From NCBI GenBank assembly GCA_013399875.1, contig VXAZ01000971.1, positions 244,059 to 308,058 of the forward strand: 64,000 bases of DNA, read 5' to 3'. The position numbers were made by a program, and so were the translations under genes. The notes under the pieces are model-generated. The model was not told the origin of the DNA, made no database searches, and saw only the letters and a program-made list of their open reading frames with translations. Positions within the stretch are counted from its first letter, which is position 1, and each line of letters opens with the position of its first letter. Source of the DNA: Gymnorhina tibicen (taxonomy: Eukaryota > Chordata > Aves > Passeriformes > Artamidae). Below, one piece after another: positions 49,301 through 63,218 of the stretch.

Positions 49301-51299
49301 TGCTGCAAGCCATTTGACCTTCAGAGTCAGAAGGAAGCTCATATCACAAGTGGTCTGATGGGCCCGGGTTGGGAGCAAGCCCAGGCACTCGAGAAGGACC
49401 ACGGCCCGGCTGCCAACCCCAGCATCTCAGCAGGGAGATAAACAGACCCCAAGCCTTAGCATTCAGCTCTGGAAACACTTGTTCTGACTCAGCACATTTC
49501 CTCTGACAGCCAGACGCAGAAGGTCACTCAGACCAGCTTTCCATGTACAAGACATATCCTTGCCAAGAAAGAAAAGTCCCAGGCCAGGCTGTGCCACAGG
49601 TGTCCAGAGAAGGTTTAAGCCTTTGAAACAGACCTCACTTCACCAACAGCATCTTCACATTTCTTTTAAATGCATCAATCCCCACCGCCCTCCTTGCTCT
49701 GAGGAGAGAGATGACACACTCCTCTTCATTCATTCACTGCTCTCCCTGCAACTGCCCCACCTTGAATATTTGCAGTGCTCTTTTCTTCACCTAACTGCAG
49801 AGGTATTTATTAGGGAGCACAGGACTTCTGAATGATACATGGAGACAGCTGACCCCACAATAGCCAGCAGAGCTGCTGCCCTAAAATTCACCAAGTACCC
49901 TGCTGCAGCCTTTTGAGAACTGCTTGCTGTAGACAAGCTCTCCCCCACACCAGAAACCTGGACAAAGTGAGAGCTAACATGAGTTGCTATTGCTGTGACA
50001 CCTCTGACATGCAGCTGTGCTGCCAGGGACTGCTCTCCCCATGGACTGTGCCTCCTGCTCTGCACCAAGGTAGGACCACAGCACCTCCAAGCCACTGCAG
50101 AGCCCAGCCAGCATCCAAAATGCTGCGTCTTCTCCCAACCTTCGGATGCTGGGTCCTAGCAAAGGATCTCAAACCAGCTGAAACTCTAAATGTGTGCCTC
50201 AGATATCAGCGTATTTACACACAGGAGTTGCTTGTTGGTGCATAAACAACAAAAGGGACACCGACCCCCAAGAGAGGGTTCACTCCCCACCAATCACCCA
50301 GCCACCCCCACTTCCACACCCCCACTACTGCCTTTTGCCTGGTGCAAGACAAAAAACAAATACGGGCTAACAGCAGCCCAGACAATATTCTCCTTCAAAC
50401 CTGCCCTGCAATGACTGAAACCATGACAATAAAAACAGTTTTTACAAGGAGATAGGAACGAATCTGAGCATCAGGCACCAACCAGAAGGAAGTCACAGCT
50501 ACGTGGGTACCTCAGAGAGCTGATCTTGGACGGTGCCTGGGTCAGCATGAGCAAGGCACACGCTGGCTGGCATGCCAGCTTCTCCAGAAATGGGAAATGT
50601 GTGACAGATGCATCGTGTTTGTGTAGCAGAACCGCCGCTGCCGCTCCCACAGAGCCCTGTCAGTCTGTTTGCACACAGGCACACCTCAGGTCTGTGTGTG
50701 TACCCTTCCCAGCCTACCCAGGCAGCGAGGTGTTACAATACACATTTAACTAATTCAATTACTAGGGGAAAATAATAATAAAAAATTAGGGCACACAGCC
50801 TGTGATTAAGAATTTCTTTCTCAACACACTGGCAACGTGCCTACAATTACCGAGCCCTTGATTCTCTAAATACCCCGGAGATCAACAGCACCTGATACCA
50901 GCATGTCCTCAGATCTCTCATAACCCAGAAACCGCCCCCCCGCCCCGTTTCAACACTGGTGAGATTTTTCACACCTTGCAGCTCAGAAACACTTAAACCT
51001 CGGACATCCAGCCCGGCAGGTCACACCAGATTCGCTGGAGTAATTGGCAGCACAGGTGGGCTGCAGCTGACACAAGCCAGGGCAAAAGTACTCTGATTAA
51101 AAGCAGCAAAGCAAGACCACGCTCAGTGCGATGGGAGGAAAATTGCTTCCCACACCGACTCTGTTGAGCCAGCCACCAGGAGCACTGCAAAGGCAAGAAC
51201 TAGAACAGCCCTCCCGCTAGTAAGATCCCCCAGAAATGCGAATGATGGCCAAAGTAGCTGCGTGAAGGCAGGGCAGGAGGCTGGGGAGAGCCAGATGGC

Positions 51300-51480
51300 T
51301 GTTCCCAGCCAATAACCCCAGGTGCCATAGGGTTAAATCAATGCGTGAAGCTATTAAAGGGGGTGGAAGTGTTTTAACATGGTTGACTGAAATTCCTCAC
51401 ACTTTTAAGTCGACAAGGACCCCATTGCGGCTTAATGGGCTAGCACAACCCGTCCCATTACAGGTCGTTAACACGCACAG
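51300..51480. promoter_or_regulatory. Putative conserved non-coding element
   Basis: Non-repetitive sequence with isolated CpGs, 'gggttaaatcaatgcg', 'ttaagtcgac' and the inverted repeat CCCATT-N7-AATGGG (51,421-51,439). It has the texture of conserved non-coding DNA, but there is no direct evidence of function. Confidence 0.12.
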
Positions 51481-53616
51481 GAGCCTTGGGAAGAGGGGCA
51501 ATTAGGGTGCCCCCCTAACTCTGCAAGAGGGACTCCCTCCCCAGCTTTGTATCCCACCGATTGCAAAGGGGGATCCAGAGAGAGGCCATCCCCTCCTCTA
51601 GCCTCTGCACTTTCTCCACCTGGGAGGGGCACACACATCGGAAGCTTGCAGCAGGTTGAGCTCTGAGCAGGCTGAAGGGGCAGAAAACTGGCCCCCAGAG
51701 CAAAGCACAGCGCAGAAGGCTCCCAGCCTCCTCTGCTGGAGGACATCACTCTTCCCCACTTTCCTTCCTCCAGACCCAGGGCTGAGGAGCCACTGTCCAT
51801 CACACATCTAGCAGTAAGAAAAAGGAGATACCGACAAAACCTCTGTGCTGGAGAAGGCAGTGGGCTGTTCCCCAGAGGCTACAGGGCAGTGCTGTGATTA
51901 CTGCAGCCCTCAGTTTCTGCCATATGGAGGATGGTATTTCCAGCCTAGAAATAAAGTTAAGACTTCCCAGGAACTTAATAGGTATACACTGGTTATTTTC
52001 CACTGGCAAGAAACCAGTAACTAAAGCTGAGGTAGAAGGAAAAGCAAAAAAGACTCACTGCATTACTTACTGCCTAAACTACCAGATTATAGCATCTTGC
52101 CCTGCTCTTCTCCAGACATCCCTGGGGAGGGCAACCAGATCTGTTGGTATGGTGGGGTGGGAGCCTGAGGCTGCAGACCTGCAACTAAAAATGGGAGAGA
52201 AGTGGCCCCCAAATGTGGCTGCCAGCTTCTCCCACAGCCAGCTCTGGGGAGGGTCTGAAATACTGATCTGCTGAACAGACTTTACAAATTCGGAAACAAG
52301 AACAATCCAGAGCATCGATGCCTTGCTCAACCCAGAGCCGAGAACAAGCTGGGAAAGGCTCTGGGTGGCTGCAAGAAGAGTTGTGGATGGGAGAGAGAGA
52401 CCACCCATGAGGGAGAATGCCTGGAACAGTCCCCAAAAAAGTGAAGAAAAATCCTACAGTGCAGAGTGCAGACAGCCTTGGACATGATTATTTGGCAAAT
52501 AAGGATTTTACTGTGATGGAACTGATGCATATTTTTTCTTCTCTCCCATAAGAGGGTCCAATGCTCCCATAGAGAATATAATAGGAAACAAGCTCAAAGG
52601 GTCTGCTTTCCTCAAATACCTCTTCCTTTGGGCTTCCAGCCCTGTCCACAATCTAAACATCCCCAACATACGCAGCCCATCAGGGCTCTGGCCTCTTACA
52701 GGCCGTGTTTCCCTTCCTTGCCTGTCCCAAGGGTGGGGTAAGATCCTTGCAGCAGCACAATTCGCCATGGGCAGTGGCGTGACTCTGGACTTGCATCAGT
52801 CTAGCCAGGACTCAGCTCCAGCTCCTTCCCTTCTCCTCTGTACTCAAACACGTACCAAACATTGAGGAGACCCCGCTCGCAGCCCTTTGGTGCTGTGTGA
52901 AGTAGTTGCAGCAGTATAAGTCTGACTTTTCCTATGGAGACCTAGCTGTCACTTCCAGTTCAGCCCAGGACAAGCCAATTTACCAGTTCTCTCTCCAGAA
53001 GTCTCCACAGGAACTATATTCTCACCCTGATCATCATCTGCTCACCATGGTGCTTCCCTGGCCCAAGGACACCACCTGTAACACCACTCCATCCCTCTGA
53101 CCCAGCTCCTCCAGGCTCCCACTTTTGAACATGCCCTTTACTGAAGCCACCTTTCGTCGGGCAAACAAGCCCTGCTCAGACCTCACCAGCCTCCAGCTGC
53201 AAATACTCCCCTCTTGGCATCCTCCTCCAAGCCCCTTCCCAGTATCCCCTTTCCCCGAAAGTGCTGCTTACCACCAGTGGCATGGCTCCCAAAGATGCCC
53301 ATGGAATTGCCCAATATTTAGCAACAAATCACTTTGTACTTTGCTCCCATCATCCCAGAAGGAGCCCCAGAAACACCTACAGAAGTATCACCCCAGCATC
53401 AGATTTGCTTCAGTGCCTCAGAAGGGACCAAGCAACTGCTGTGAAGCCACTTGAAATGACCTCTGCTCCATCCGCACCAGGGCTGGTCTGCACCAAAAGC
53501 AGAGCTAGGAGCACAGTGCAGCAGAGTTCCCAGCCAGGAACAGTTTGCAAGCTGCTGCCTTATCCCTGCCTCTGGCTGGAGAAGGGCAGAAATACCTGCA
53601 AACCCCACAGCAGAAA

Positions 53617-53631
53617 CAAACAAACAAAGAA
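53617..53631. repeat. Short (AAAC)n microsatellite
   Basis: About four copies of AAAC after 'cacagcagaaac'. Minor simple repeat. Confidence 0.75.
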
Positions 53632-53877
53632 GTAATTCCAAGCAATTGATTTCTTGCTGTCCTCTTCTTGCATAGTGACAGATCCAGCTGGGAAGGACCT
53701 CAGTGACACACCGTATGTCTTATACCCCTGGAAGCCACCCCAACAGGCAGGGCTGGAACAAGCAGCATTAGGAGATACCCAAGCCCCTTCCAGAAATCCA
53801 GGAGAGGAACTGGAGCCCCTTGAAGAGAGGAGTGCTTGACCAGGCAGAAGCCACATCTTGCAGCAAACAATTTGATG

Positions 53878-54060
53878 GTGAGCTACTGGCACAGGTTGCT
53901 CAGAGAAGCTGTGGCTGCCCCATCCCTGGAATTGTTCAAGGCCAGGCTGGACAGGACTCTGAGCAACCTGGTCTAGTGGGAGGTGTCACTGCCCAGGGCA
54001 GGGGGGTGGAACGAAATGATCTTTAAGGTCACTTCTAACCCAAACTGTTCTGTGATTCTG
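53878..54060 (+). mobile_element. CR1 LINE 3' end fragment
   Basis: A second, longer CR1 3' fragment. It starts near 'ggcacaggttgctcagag', continues with 'ctgtggctgccccatccctgg' followed by 'ttgttcaaggccaggctgg', then 'gagcaacctggtctagtggg' and 'atgatctttaaggtcac', and ends in a short 'ctgtgattctg' tail. The block order is the normal one for the end of the CR1 second ORF plus the 3' UTR. The copy is 5'-truncated and interrupted by substitutions, so it cannot encode protein. The left boundary is approximate. It has the same orientation as the copy at position 1. Short ORFs running through this region belong to the retrotransposon and should not be read as host genes. Confidence 0.93.
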
Positions 54061-56309
54061 CTCTGCAAAGACTGGGGTGAGCACAGCCTGCAAAAGCTCC
54101 AGTGGGTCTCATAAAGCTGTTTTCTGACAGGGTTAGAGCTTAAAGACACCACAAGGGCATGGGCTTCCTCCCAGCACCCCACCCACCCCCAGGAGATATT
54201 ACCTGGCCTCATATAATTGCAGATGTTCAACAGAGAGGGAAACCACTGCAGGGCAGTTGAAGGGACCAGGGGCACTGCTCTGACCCTGCTTTTTCCTTGC
54301 TCACATAGGAAGCACTGCTGAACAGGTACCTGGCCTGTTCTGTTCCCCCTGCTGCCATCATGCTGCAGCACTGCCTGAGGAGTGCAGACCACTTCCCCGC
54401 CCGATCCGCCATGCAACATTTGTTTTGCGTTTCAAGCACTGGCAGGTCTTATTTGTAAGATGATGAAGCGGTCTGAAGCCTTCCACATACATGCCAATTA
54501 GATGCTCCAAACCCCAGGCTGAGAGGAAGGTCAAGCACTCAGCTCCCCGTGTCAGTCAGGCTCCTCGATGGGATGTCTGAGGAGGGTTTGGAACAGCATC
54601 CACTGCTTGGTTTCATGGTTCACAACGAATTGGCTTAAAATGGGGAGGGGCACTAGAAATAAAAGTCGAGGGGCTTTTCTGTTTTAAACAGGGAGGCCAG
54701 ACGTAAAACAGTCTCACAACTTCGAGCTGTTTTGATCCAGCCAGCCCCTTCTCTGCTGAGTTCTGTCAGGAGACAGGCACAAAGCACCAATTAAAGACGA
54801 GTTATGCTTTTTCTGTCAAGCAAAAAAGAAAGGAGGAGGTGGAAGGGAAGAAGATGATGGGAAGTGGGGAGAAGAAATCCAGCCCTGGAGTAATTTTGCT
54901 TTCAAAGCAAGCTGTCAAGGCAGTCCCCTCTCCTCCCATCTCCCACGGAGGAAGAGCGAGGGAGCACCCGTGCACCGGCTGTGGACGCGTGGCATCAGTC
55001 ATCAGACCACACCATCAGTCACTTGGCACATCAGGCCGAGCCATGCCCTCGCTTTCCCCCGGGCATCTGTCAAAGCCCGTGACAGGGAGCCAGAGCAGCA
55101 GATTCTCAGTGAAGATGGGCTGAGCACAAGCCCCACCAGCTCTAATGACAAGAATCCCCGCTTATGGGCAATTAGACTGGGAACAAAACAAAACAAAAGC
55201 AGCAAGGACTCAGGGCACTAGCTAGCTCGTATGGCCACAACATCAGCTCCATTCTTCCATGGCAGAGACGTGCACAGCGAGCACAAGCATGCAGACACTG
55301 CCTCTTCTGCCATATAGTTTACCATGTTTGAAGGCTCCCTGCACAGCCAGCAGCTCTCCTGGCTCTCAGCAGGGCTCAGGAGAGATGAGAGCTTCCCCCA
55401 TATATTCCACACCACTGCTTGGTTCAAACCAAGGCTACCTGCCTTTGCAACATACTGCCAAGGAACCACAGCACCAGCATGGACACAGCAAGCTCACCTT
55501 CGGCTAATACTACTACCTCTGAATCTACCTTGAGCCTGTGCAAGCCATTCCCAGATCTCATCCAGCAAGCACCAGTCCTGCAGCTGGACAGATTAAGAAG
55601 ATTACAAAGATCCCTCTGGGCTTTATTGTTGTGTGAGGAAGATAAATAGCAACCACAACCCCTTCTAGGGTGAAAAAGGGAAGGGATTTAGGCACCACGC
55701 AAGCACCAACCCCAGCTTTAATAACCTGCCTGTTTCTTTAGCAAAGTACCCTTTGCAGAGCCCATTGGTACTGATTAGGGCATCAGCTTCACTCCCACTT
55801 CTTCCTTCCTGTGCTTTCTGAAAGCCTCAGCTAATTACAGCAGCAAAGTCACCCACAGCGGAGGTAATACACACTCTCATTTCAACAGGGTGGCACTTGT
55901 GCTGGGCTGACTGCTCCCAAGGAGGGGATACCCTCTGCCACCTTAGCAGGGCCCAGTGTTCTGGGCTGGATCCATCCCACAGTCAGCCCAGAGGAGGAGG
56001 GAAGAGCATCTCTGCCCCGGTTTAGGTCTGCCTGGGCTGGCTGCACGCACTTCCAGCTCGCTAGCGAGTGCCCTGCTCATTAGCATGGGGTCACTCAGCT
56101 GCAGCAGGGCACAAGCACCACTTGGCTATTGCAACACCACTCACGTCCACTGCTGTGGAAGTGTTGAATTTCTTTTAAGAGCCCTGAAGATCTCGGTTTG
56201 AATTTAAGGGAGGAAAAAAAAAATCCCACAAAGAATTGCAGGATCTCTGTAAACATACCAGAGGAAAAAAGAAAGCGAATCTTTGAGCCTCTTGACCTTG
56301 ACAATGTCC

Positions 56310-56460
56310 TTATAATTACAAGACTATTTATTTTCAGTTAAACCCCAACTATTGAACAGACAGTGTCAAGTTGGTTTTTTCCTGAGCAGGTGATTATCCT
56401 GCCTGACTAATCTAATGAAAATTATCAGGAGGCTACTGACCTCCTGCTACACACACTAAA
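56310..56460. promoter_or_regulatory. Putative conserved non-coding element, AT-rich
   Basis: An AT-rich island with 'ttataattacaag', 'tatttattttcagttaa', 'ggtgattatcctgcc' and 'gactaatctaatgaaaattatc'. It contains several homeodomain cores and no ORF or repeat. Confidence 0.15.
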
Positions 56461-56720
56461 TAATGCACAAAGCTTCAGGATCAGACGGGCAAATCATAAC
56501 CCTGCCTTATCTTAATCACTCTCTATACAGCTCCAGGCCTGTTCTACTCCTGGTTGGCTGTGTAAGCCAAATTCTATCTCAGTGGAAACCACAGCAGAGC
56601 CAGCACTGAGAACTGCACAGCAAAAAGTTACCTCCTTAATATTTATTTTTGTAGAAGCCAAGAGCTGCAGAGGCAGATATATTTAGTCTTTAAGCTGCTG
56701 TCTGACTCCTGAGCTTATAG

Positions 56721-56799
56721 CATGAGGCAGTGGTCCCCTGGCATCTGGATTTGGGAAAAGCAGTATTTTCCCACTACTCCGATACAGGGTACAAGGAAG
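56721..56799 (+). other. Candidate short exon
   Basis: 'ctgactcctgagcttatag' upstream and the donor GGAAG|GTAAGG bound 79 nt with two open frames. One starts at an ATG and ends in phase 0. No family was recognised. Confidence 0.1.
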
Positions 56800-57138
56800 G
56801 TAAGGTCTAAAAAAAAAAATGTGCACAAAGGGGCTCATTGTTCCAGACAGGTAAAGCCAGCCTTCCACTCTGTCCTCTTGGAACCTTGTGTCAGCCGAGC
56901 CCTGCAAACAGGGCTGCCCATGGCATTTGAAGATGCCACAGCACAGCGTGAGGACAAGGGCAAAGCAAGAGGACCCAACACTGAGGATGCTCTGTCTCCA
57001 GCTCGGGGCCTGAGGATCTGCAGCAATCCTGTCCCACTCCTTGCAGCACCACTCTCCTTCAGGAGAGACAAGGAGACAGGAGCAGCAGCTGGAAGAGATA
57101 AAATGCTACAAATATCAATTAAGGAGCATGGAACTAAA

Positions 57139-57177
57139 GAAGGAGAACGTTAAAAAAAGAAGGAGACATTAAAAAAA
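57139..57177. repeat. 20-bp imperfect tandem duplication, A-rich
   Basis: Two units of the form GAAGGAGA, then 'acgtt' or 'catt', then an A7-A9 run (57,139-57,158 and 57,159-57,177). Slippage duplication in purine-rich DNA. Confidence 0.75.
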
Positions 57178-59756
57178 AAGTTATCACACACTCCCCACAC
57201 AGCCTCAGCCTGAAGAGCACCCACAGCTAGACAAACAGAATGCACTGGGGAGACTTCAAGCCTAAAATGAGTTTCCACTTGGGAATCTACAGAGAATGGT
57301 GGAAAAACAGTGCTAAAGGACAAACTGACTAATTTTTATACCCCCGGCTCCCCAGCATGAAACCACAGCTACAACACCAGAGAGAAGACACCCCTCTTAC
57401 CCATCCAGCCTGACCTTGCTGCCTCATCCTCAGCATCCATCATATGTGGTACTTCAGACCTCCTCTTACAGGAGCTCCCAGATGCCCTCCCATCACTGCT
57501 GCAGCCAGGAGATTCACCTTGCAGCCCTCACAAACTGCTGACAGCCTCAGCAGCCTGCTCCTGCTCCTGACCTGCAAGGCTTTCCCCATCCACAGAACAC
57601 CTGATTTATCCTCACACCCCGGGAGTCTTGAGTCACTTTTCTCCAGCTGGGGAAGTGCTAAGCAAGATGTGGGTGGACATCATTTAAAATGGCCATTTTT
57701 CCCATCTTACGACCTTTCAGAAGAAGAGGGGCAGTCTCTTCTAAAGTGAGCACAAAAACAGCCCAAGGTGGTTTTAGGAATGACAGAAGAGGGAGCAAGA
57801 GAAAGCATAGAAAGGCAGGCAGGAAATAGCACAAGATTCAGCTTCGGGAAAATATCAGCTAACACATGAAAGGAAAATGATCCATAGCAGAGATATTCAA
57901 AGGGAAACAAAAATCTGGGAAAAATTAATGTCCATGGCAGCAACTGTTTGGGGGACAGTGATCAGGCCGGGCTTTCAAACTGAGCAGAACCGAGGCAGAG
58001 GCTCTACCTAGGGCAGATCCTAAATCTGCTGATGGAAGAGTTCTGCGCTACTGCTCTGTGGATATGGCCATGCACAAAGTCGTCTCCAGAAAGATGATCC
58101 TGAGTCCCATGGAGCCTGGTCACGCCACCTGGACACAGTATGGCTAAAAGGGTTAACTGTCCAGGACCCAGCAAAAGGAAAGATCCTTTGTTTTTTACCT
58201 CAGTTTTACAGAGCTGCCTGTTGCTGAGGCATCTGAGGTACTTCTGGAAGGCGTTAGAACAATAAATAAATTCCTCCATCTCCTAGTATGGGTGACAAGA
58301 GCAACCTCTGGCTTCTCTGGTCATTGAAGCCAACTCTGTAATTGCTTGTGTCACACAGCCTTGCTCCATCCACATATCCTGACTGCCCTGAAAAGTCACA
58401 GTGCAGGTCAGTTCATGTCTCTGCTGTCTAGCAGCTGCTTGGTGTCCTCCATAGGCACAGCTGGGGTTGCAAGAGGGCTACTGGCTGGGTTAAACTGGCA
58501 TTACCCCACTGAGTTATGGGGGACCCTCCTGAACTGCCATCCTTGTTGAAAAATGCTGCTCAGGGACAGCTGAGACAGCTCCCAACAGGCACCATGCAGG
58601 GTCTGGTGAGTGTAAAGTAGAGGTGAAAGCCTGGCAAATCCAGTGAACTACAGCTGTCCCAGGACTGACTTTATCATTGTGCCTGGTAAGGGAGGAGGCT
58701 TGCACAAAAGGAAGGGATGGAGTTAAAACCACATTGCACAAAGTCCTCAAAAGTGCTCCAAGAACTAGAGCTGGAGCTGGCTGCTGGTGCTGGGACCAAG
58801 AGATGGCTCTGGCTCCAGCTCCAGCACCTGCAGCCACCCCTGGCTCCCTATTCCAGAGCAGGGTAAGCACCATCTCATGCCAGGAAACAGGCTCTGAGCC
58901 TTCCCGCTCACGCAGTGGCAGCAGGTTGTGACACACAGGTTGTGACTGCCTGGGAGGGACTGCGACACACCAGAGCTTGCAAATGCATGTTCTGGGGAGG
59001 TTTCTCCACTCCCCCAGCTGACTTCCAGCTGGAGACATGTGCCTGTGCTTGTCCCCAAGGCAGACAGAGCAACAGAGGCATCCTCTGGTGCCGCTCCCCA
59101 CCAGCAGAGTATGGCAAAGCGTTGGAGTGACAGCCCCCAGGGACATGGGAGCAATTTCCTCACCACGCACACGAGGACAGCGCTCACCTTCCTTGCTGAA
59201 ACCCAGTGGGTGAGATGCTGATTAGTGCCACTCGTCCTGGCTGTCTCAAGGCAGACACCCAGCCTGCTGGAACTCTGATGAGAGCCCACCAGTTCATCGC
59301 ACACAGGCTCACCTGTAAGACCTAGGTCAGATGCAGGCTTAGGGAGGAGGAAGGGTTTACCTGCAAGTCTCTACCACTGCCCTCTCCAGCCTAACACATC
59401 TTTTTCAGTGCAAACCTGGCTCTGTCTGCTGCTTTTGAACACCTACTGACAGCTGAGCCTAGAATGGCCTGATCAACTGGGAGAAGAAGGAAGCTAAAAT
59501 CTGTTTCTCTTCATCCGTCCACCAGCAGAGCTGTTGCTCCAGCCTCCCCGTATTAATGCCAGTGATGGGAGGCAGGAGGAACCCAGCTGGACTACTCCAA
59601 GACAGGGATGGAGCAGAGTGAGCTGTTGCTGGGCCAGCACTTAGGAGAAAAGCATCTTCAGCATGACAACTCAGCATATTTGATCTGAAACTGGCAAGAG
59701 AGAAAAAACGTAAAGCCTTTAAATGTCATCTCGGGTTTGACTGCCAGAAGCACTAC

Positions 59757-59785
59757 AGAGAGACAGACAGAAAGACAGACAGATA
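59757..59785. repeat. (GACA)n microsatellite
   Basis: Roughly seven imperfect GACA/GAAA units. A short simple repeat likely to be polymorphic. Confidence 0.9.
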
Positions 59786-62700
59786 AGCACAGTGCTGCAC
59801 AAAGAGCCGGATGCCCTACTTTGATCTACTCAAGTATTTACTAATGTGTCCCACAGCTGGCAGGAGCTGTTAGCAACTCAAGAAATCTGGTTTTCTGCCA
59901 CCAGCTCTGCTCTGGGACCTCAAGGAAATCCCAAAGCCACTCCAGGTTTCAGCTTCCCCTCTTTGCAGGCAATGATGCTTCCCTCCAACCCCTAGTGGTG
60001 GCAAGGTTAAAGGCTGACCCCGGTAATGTAATACAGCAAGCAGCCTTGGGGAACCCTCCAAGCCTAAATGCAGATGTGCAGTGAGTCAAACCTCCAGTTT
60101 GGGTCCTACACCCGAAGACTGGCCAGATCAGTTCCTTGGGAGAGACAAAGTCAAAATCATCCACATACATCCTTTGCCATGGGCTCTTCTGACCTGGGCA
60201 AGTCACGCCATCATCTCCTTCCTTCCTCTGGCAGTACTGGGGAGATACCAGGTCCATTTGTGCACAAATGGCTCTCCCCTGTGCATAAGGCAGCCCTGCT
60301 TGGAAAAAACCCCACCATTTCTGGCCTGGCGGTGGTTACAGATGTGCTGAAACTTGGAAGCACAAACGCTGCATGCACCTGAAGTTAAGGACCCACCATG
60401 GCTGTTGGGGAAGTTCCTCTTCATGCTTGCTTTGCAGAGGAACAAGCTAGGGTGAACCTGAAACTGCTGATCCAGAGCAAAGAGGGCTGGGGGAGAGCAG
60501 ATGTGTCTGTACAGCAAAAAGCACTTTTCAGAGTGGGGATGATCGATGATCCCCCTTCCAGTCCTCCTCCCAGCTAAACAAGCCCCAAGAACATGGTGTG
60601 CCTCTGCACTGCTGGAAGATGGCAACACGCACAAAACTGGAGCCCAGCAGGCAGGGTGTGCCAATGGGGATGATTGATGGTGGCTTGCTGGACTTCTGCT
60701 GGGAGTCACCAGGTGCATGCCTGGGATGTCTTCAACACTCAGGTTTCACAGAGCTCAAACCGCAGCTTCTGGCAAAGCAACTCCAACTGCAGATACAAAG
60801 GAGGAGCCTCCAAAATGTTCAGGAAGTTGGGACATTACAGAAATGCCCCATCAAAAGGGCAAGGGGTTCCTGCCAGGTGGCATAGCACATCTGAGGCACG
60901 GCCAAAAATACTGTCCAGGCAAAACGCTCCCTCCTGCACAGATGTCAGCATTAGCTGGTGCTCTGTGCCCTGTCACAGCACTTACTTTCACGCACAAAAT
61001 AAAAACTAGACTTGCCAACATACCCAATGGGCCTGTCAAACTAATCACGTTAGGAGGACTGGAAACACACCAGCAGCAAGAACCAGCCCCTGCTCCAGAG
61101 CCCTTGCAGAAATCACACACCCAGGAGACGGAAAAGCCTCTGTCGTTCCCGTAACCAGGTCAATAAAAGCACAGACAACTCCATCCACAGAGAGACTTTT
61201 TTTACGAATCACAAGAAAGAGCAGCTTCAGCTCCCCCAGCTGCAAATAGGTGGGCAGGCACAAAGAGGCAGCACGGAAATGTGTCTGTGCAACACGTGTG
61301 GGCCATCGGCCGCCCCGCACATGGCCGGGATATGGGGCAAGAGGAAACCGCTCTGAACCGAGCCGGGAGAAACAGTGGCGGCAGCTCGGTGTGACTTCTC
61401 CCACCCCCACCAGCTGGGCTCCCAAATCCAGCAGCCTCCCACCCATATGTGTGTCTGGCAGGCTGGGGAGAGACAACAGGCTAGACAAGGATTTCAAAGC
61501 TGAGAGGTCCCAGGCAGCTTTGAATGGCCTTGGATTCATGGAGTGACAATAACCCCCGCTTTGGGGAGCAAAAATACCCAAAATGAACTTCATCCTGGTT
61601 CCTCAAGAACAAAGCAGTCCCATCCCCAAACCCATAGTTATCTGTGGGTGCACTTTACTGTAACACTGTTATTTCTGGAGCTCTTAGTTAAGTGAGAAGC
61701 CCAGAGGAGTGGACAGAGCTTTTTTTGATCGAATTTCGGAGCAGCAGCAGCCTTTTGTTGTCTCTCCTTCCTTTTAATGTATTTATTTTTCAAGCCTTTA
61801 GTTCAGTAGCACAGAGGAGGGTAAATCACACATTGATGGTGAAGTCTAGCACAGGCTGCCTCCCCTTTGCATCTGAGAACCACACTCTAACCACAGGAAA
61901 GGATGTGTCCTCATTATCACCAGCATTTTTTAGGCCCTAGACAAAAGGACCGTGGTGCAGAGTGTACCTAGAGCAAAAGCAGATAGAAGGTTGTTTTATT
62001 ATACTCAATATTGTTTGATTTCACAACCAAATCTCACGCCTGGCCCCGAGGTACCCAACCCAGGCTGCTTCTCCAGGCAGGAGGGCAGCAGTGCAGATCA
62101 CCCCTTCTGCGCTGATCAGCTTGTGACGCTACAGCACAGCGAGCACCTCCCCATCCATCACATCTAACACGGCACCCTAAAATGCAGCGTGCCCCCTGTG
62201 ACACTGGGACCCCACGGCAAGAGCACAGGGAGAGCTGCGTGGGTCAGCCCTGCGTGGCAGGGTCCTGCGAGTTACTACACGCAGTCTCCAAGTTATTCGC
62301 ACGTGTACTCCAGAGTCTGGGAATGCCACCAGAGACCAGGAGCAGCAGGAAAATACCAGGCTGCAACTTTGTGAACAAAATGAATTCACTGGCGTAACAC
62401 CCACATAATTAAAAGCAGGCGCATCCCTCGGTAGCTGTTAGCATGGCGGTGTGCATGGTTGTGCATTCACTTTCGGGGGGCTGCAATGTCACCTACAAAA
62501 GCAAAAGGAGTCACTTTGCAGAGCCAGGCTGCTCATAGCACTGACGAAACACGCAGGGAACATCCTTGCCCCAGGATCTGTTTTATTTCCCGTTGAAACA
62601 GGAGTAACAGTAGCTCCTTCCTGCCAAGGAGGTCTGAGCCACCCACTGCTTCTCTCTCCTGGCAGTCCAGAGGGCTCTGACAGGCATGGGGACCTCAGCC

Positions 62701-63218
62701 TTGAGAGAGGAGAGAATGCTTTTGCTCACTGCTCTCCACACTCATGCACCAGCCAACTCCCTGGATTTAGGTGGCTCCTGCTGGCTCTCGGCACCACTGC
62801 TGGGAATGGGCAACTCCTGCTCTCGTCTCCTCACACAGCAGACTCAACAATGGTTTCGATGGATAAAAAACAGCCAGTGAGAGCAGCCCCAGAGGGAGCA
62901 ACCCCCAGCCCCGCCTCTCAAAGGGGAATCAACCACCCACCACCCAGGTGTAGTCCTGCAGAGCTCCAGGCTGCAAGCTGCTTCCAATATCAGGGAAAAG
63001 CCTTCGCAGGAGCCTTTCCCTCTTATCCAGCACTTCTTGTACTGCTTCTCGCACCAGTTCCCCCTCACAGGGTGTGTTGCATAGTATTTAAATACAACCA
63101 GGTCTGGGCAAGCCAGATTTCAGCTGATCCCATGTCCCCTCTGTCAGGCAATGCTAAGAAAGGGGTCATGATTCCTCCACCAGCTGTTAGTACAGCATCA
63201 TTTAATGCAAACCCTTAC

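Larger units (their letters stand above)
43730..53877. other. Single-copy non-coding stretch
   Basis: Contains the (TTCC)n array, a short AAAC repeat and the candidate element at 51,300-51,480. An AT-rich patch lies at about 50,740-50,830. No coding sequence was recognised. Confidence 0.55.
54061..63218. other. Single-copy non-coding stretch
   Basis: Contains small simple repeats and a moderately CpG-enriched patch near 61,290-61,400. The longest ORF of the window (62,451-63,302, plus, 283 codons) lacks any recognisable domain and overlaps the minus-strand candidate at 63,219-63,409. Confidence 0.55.
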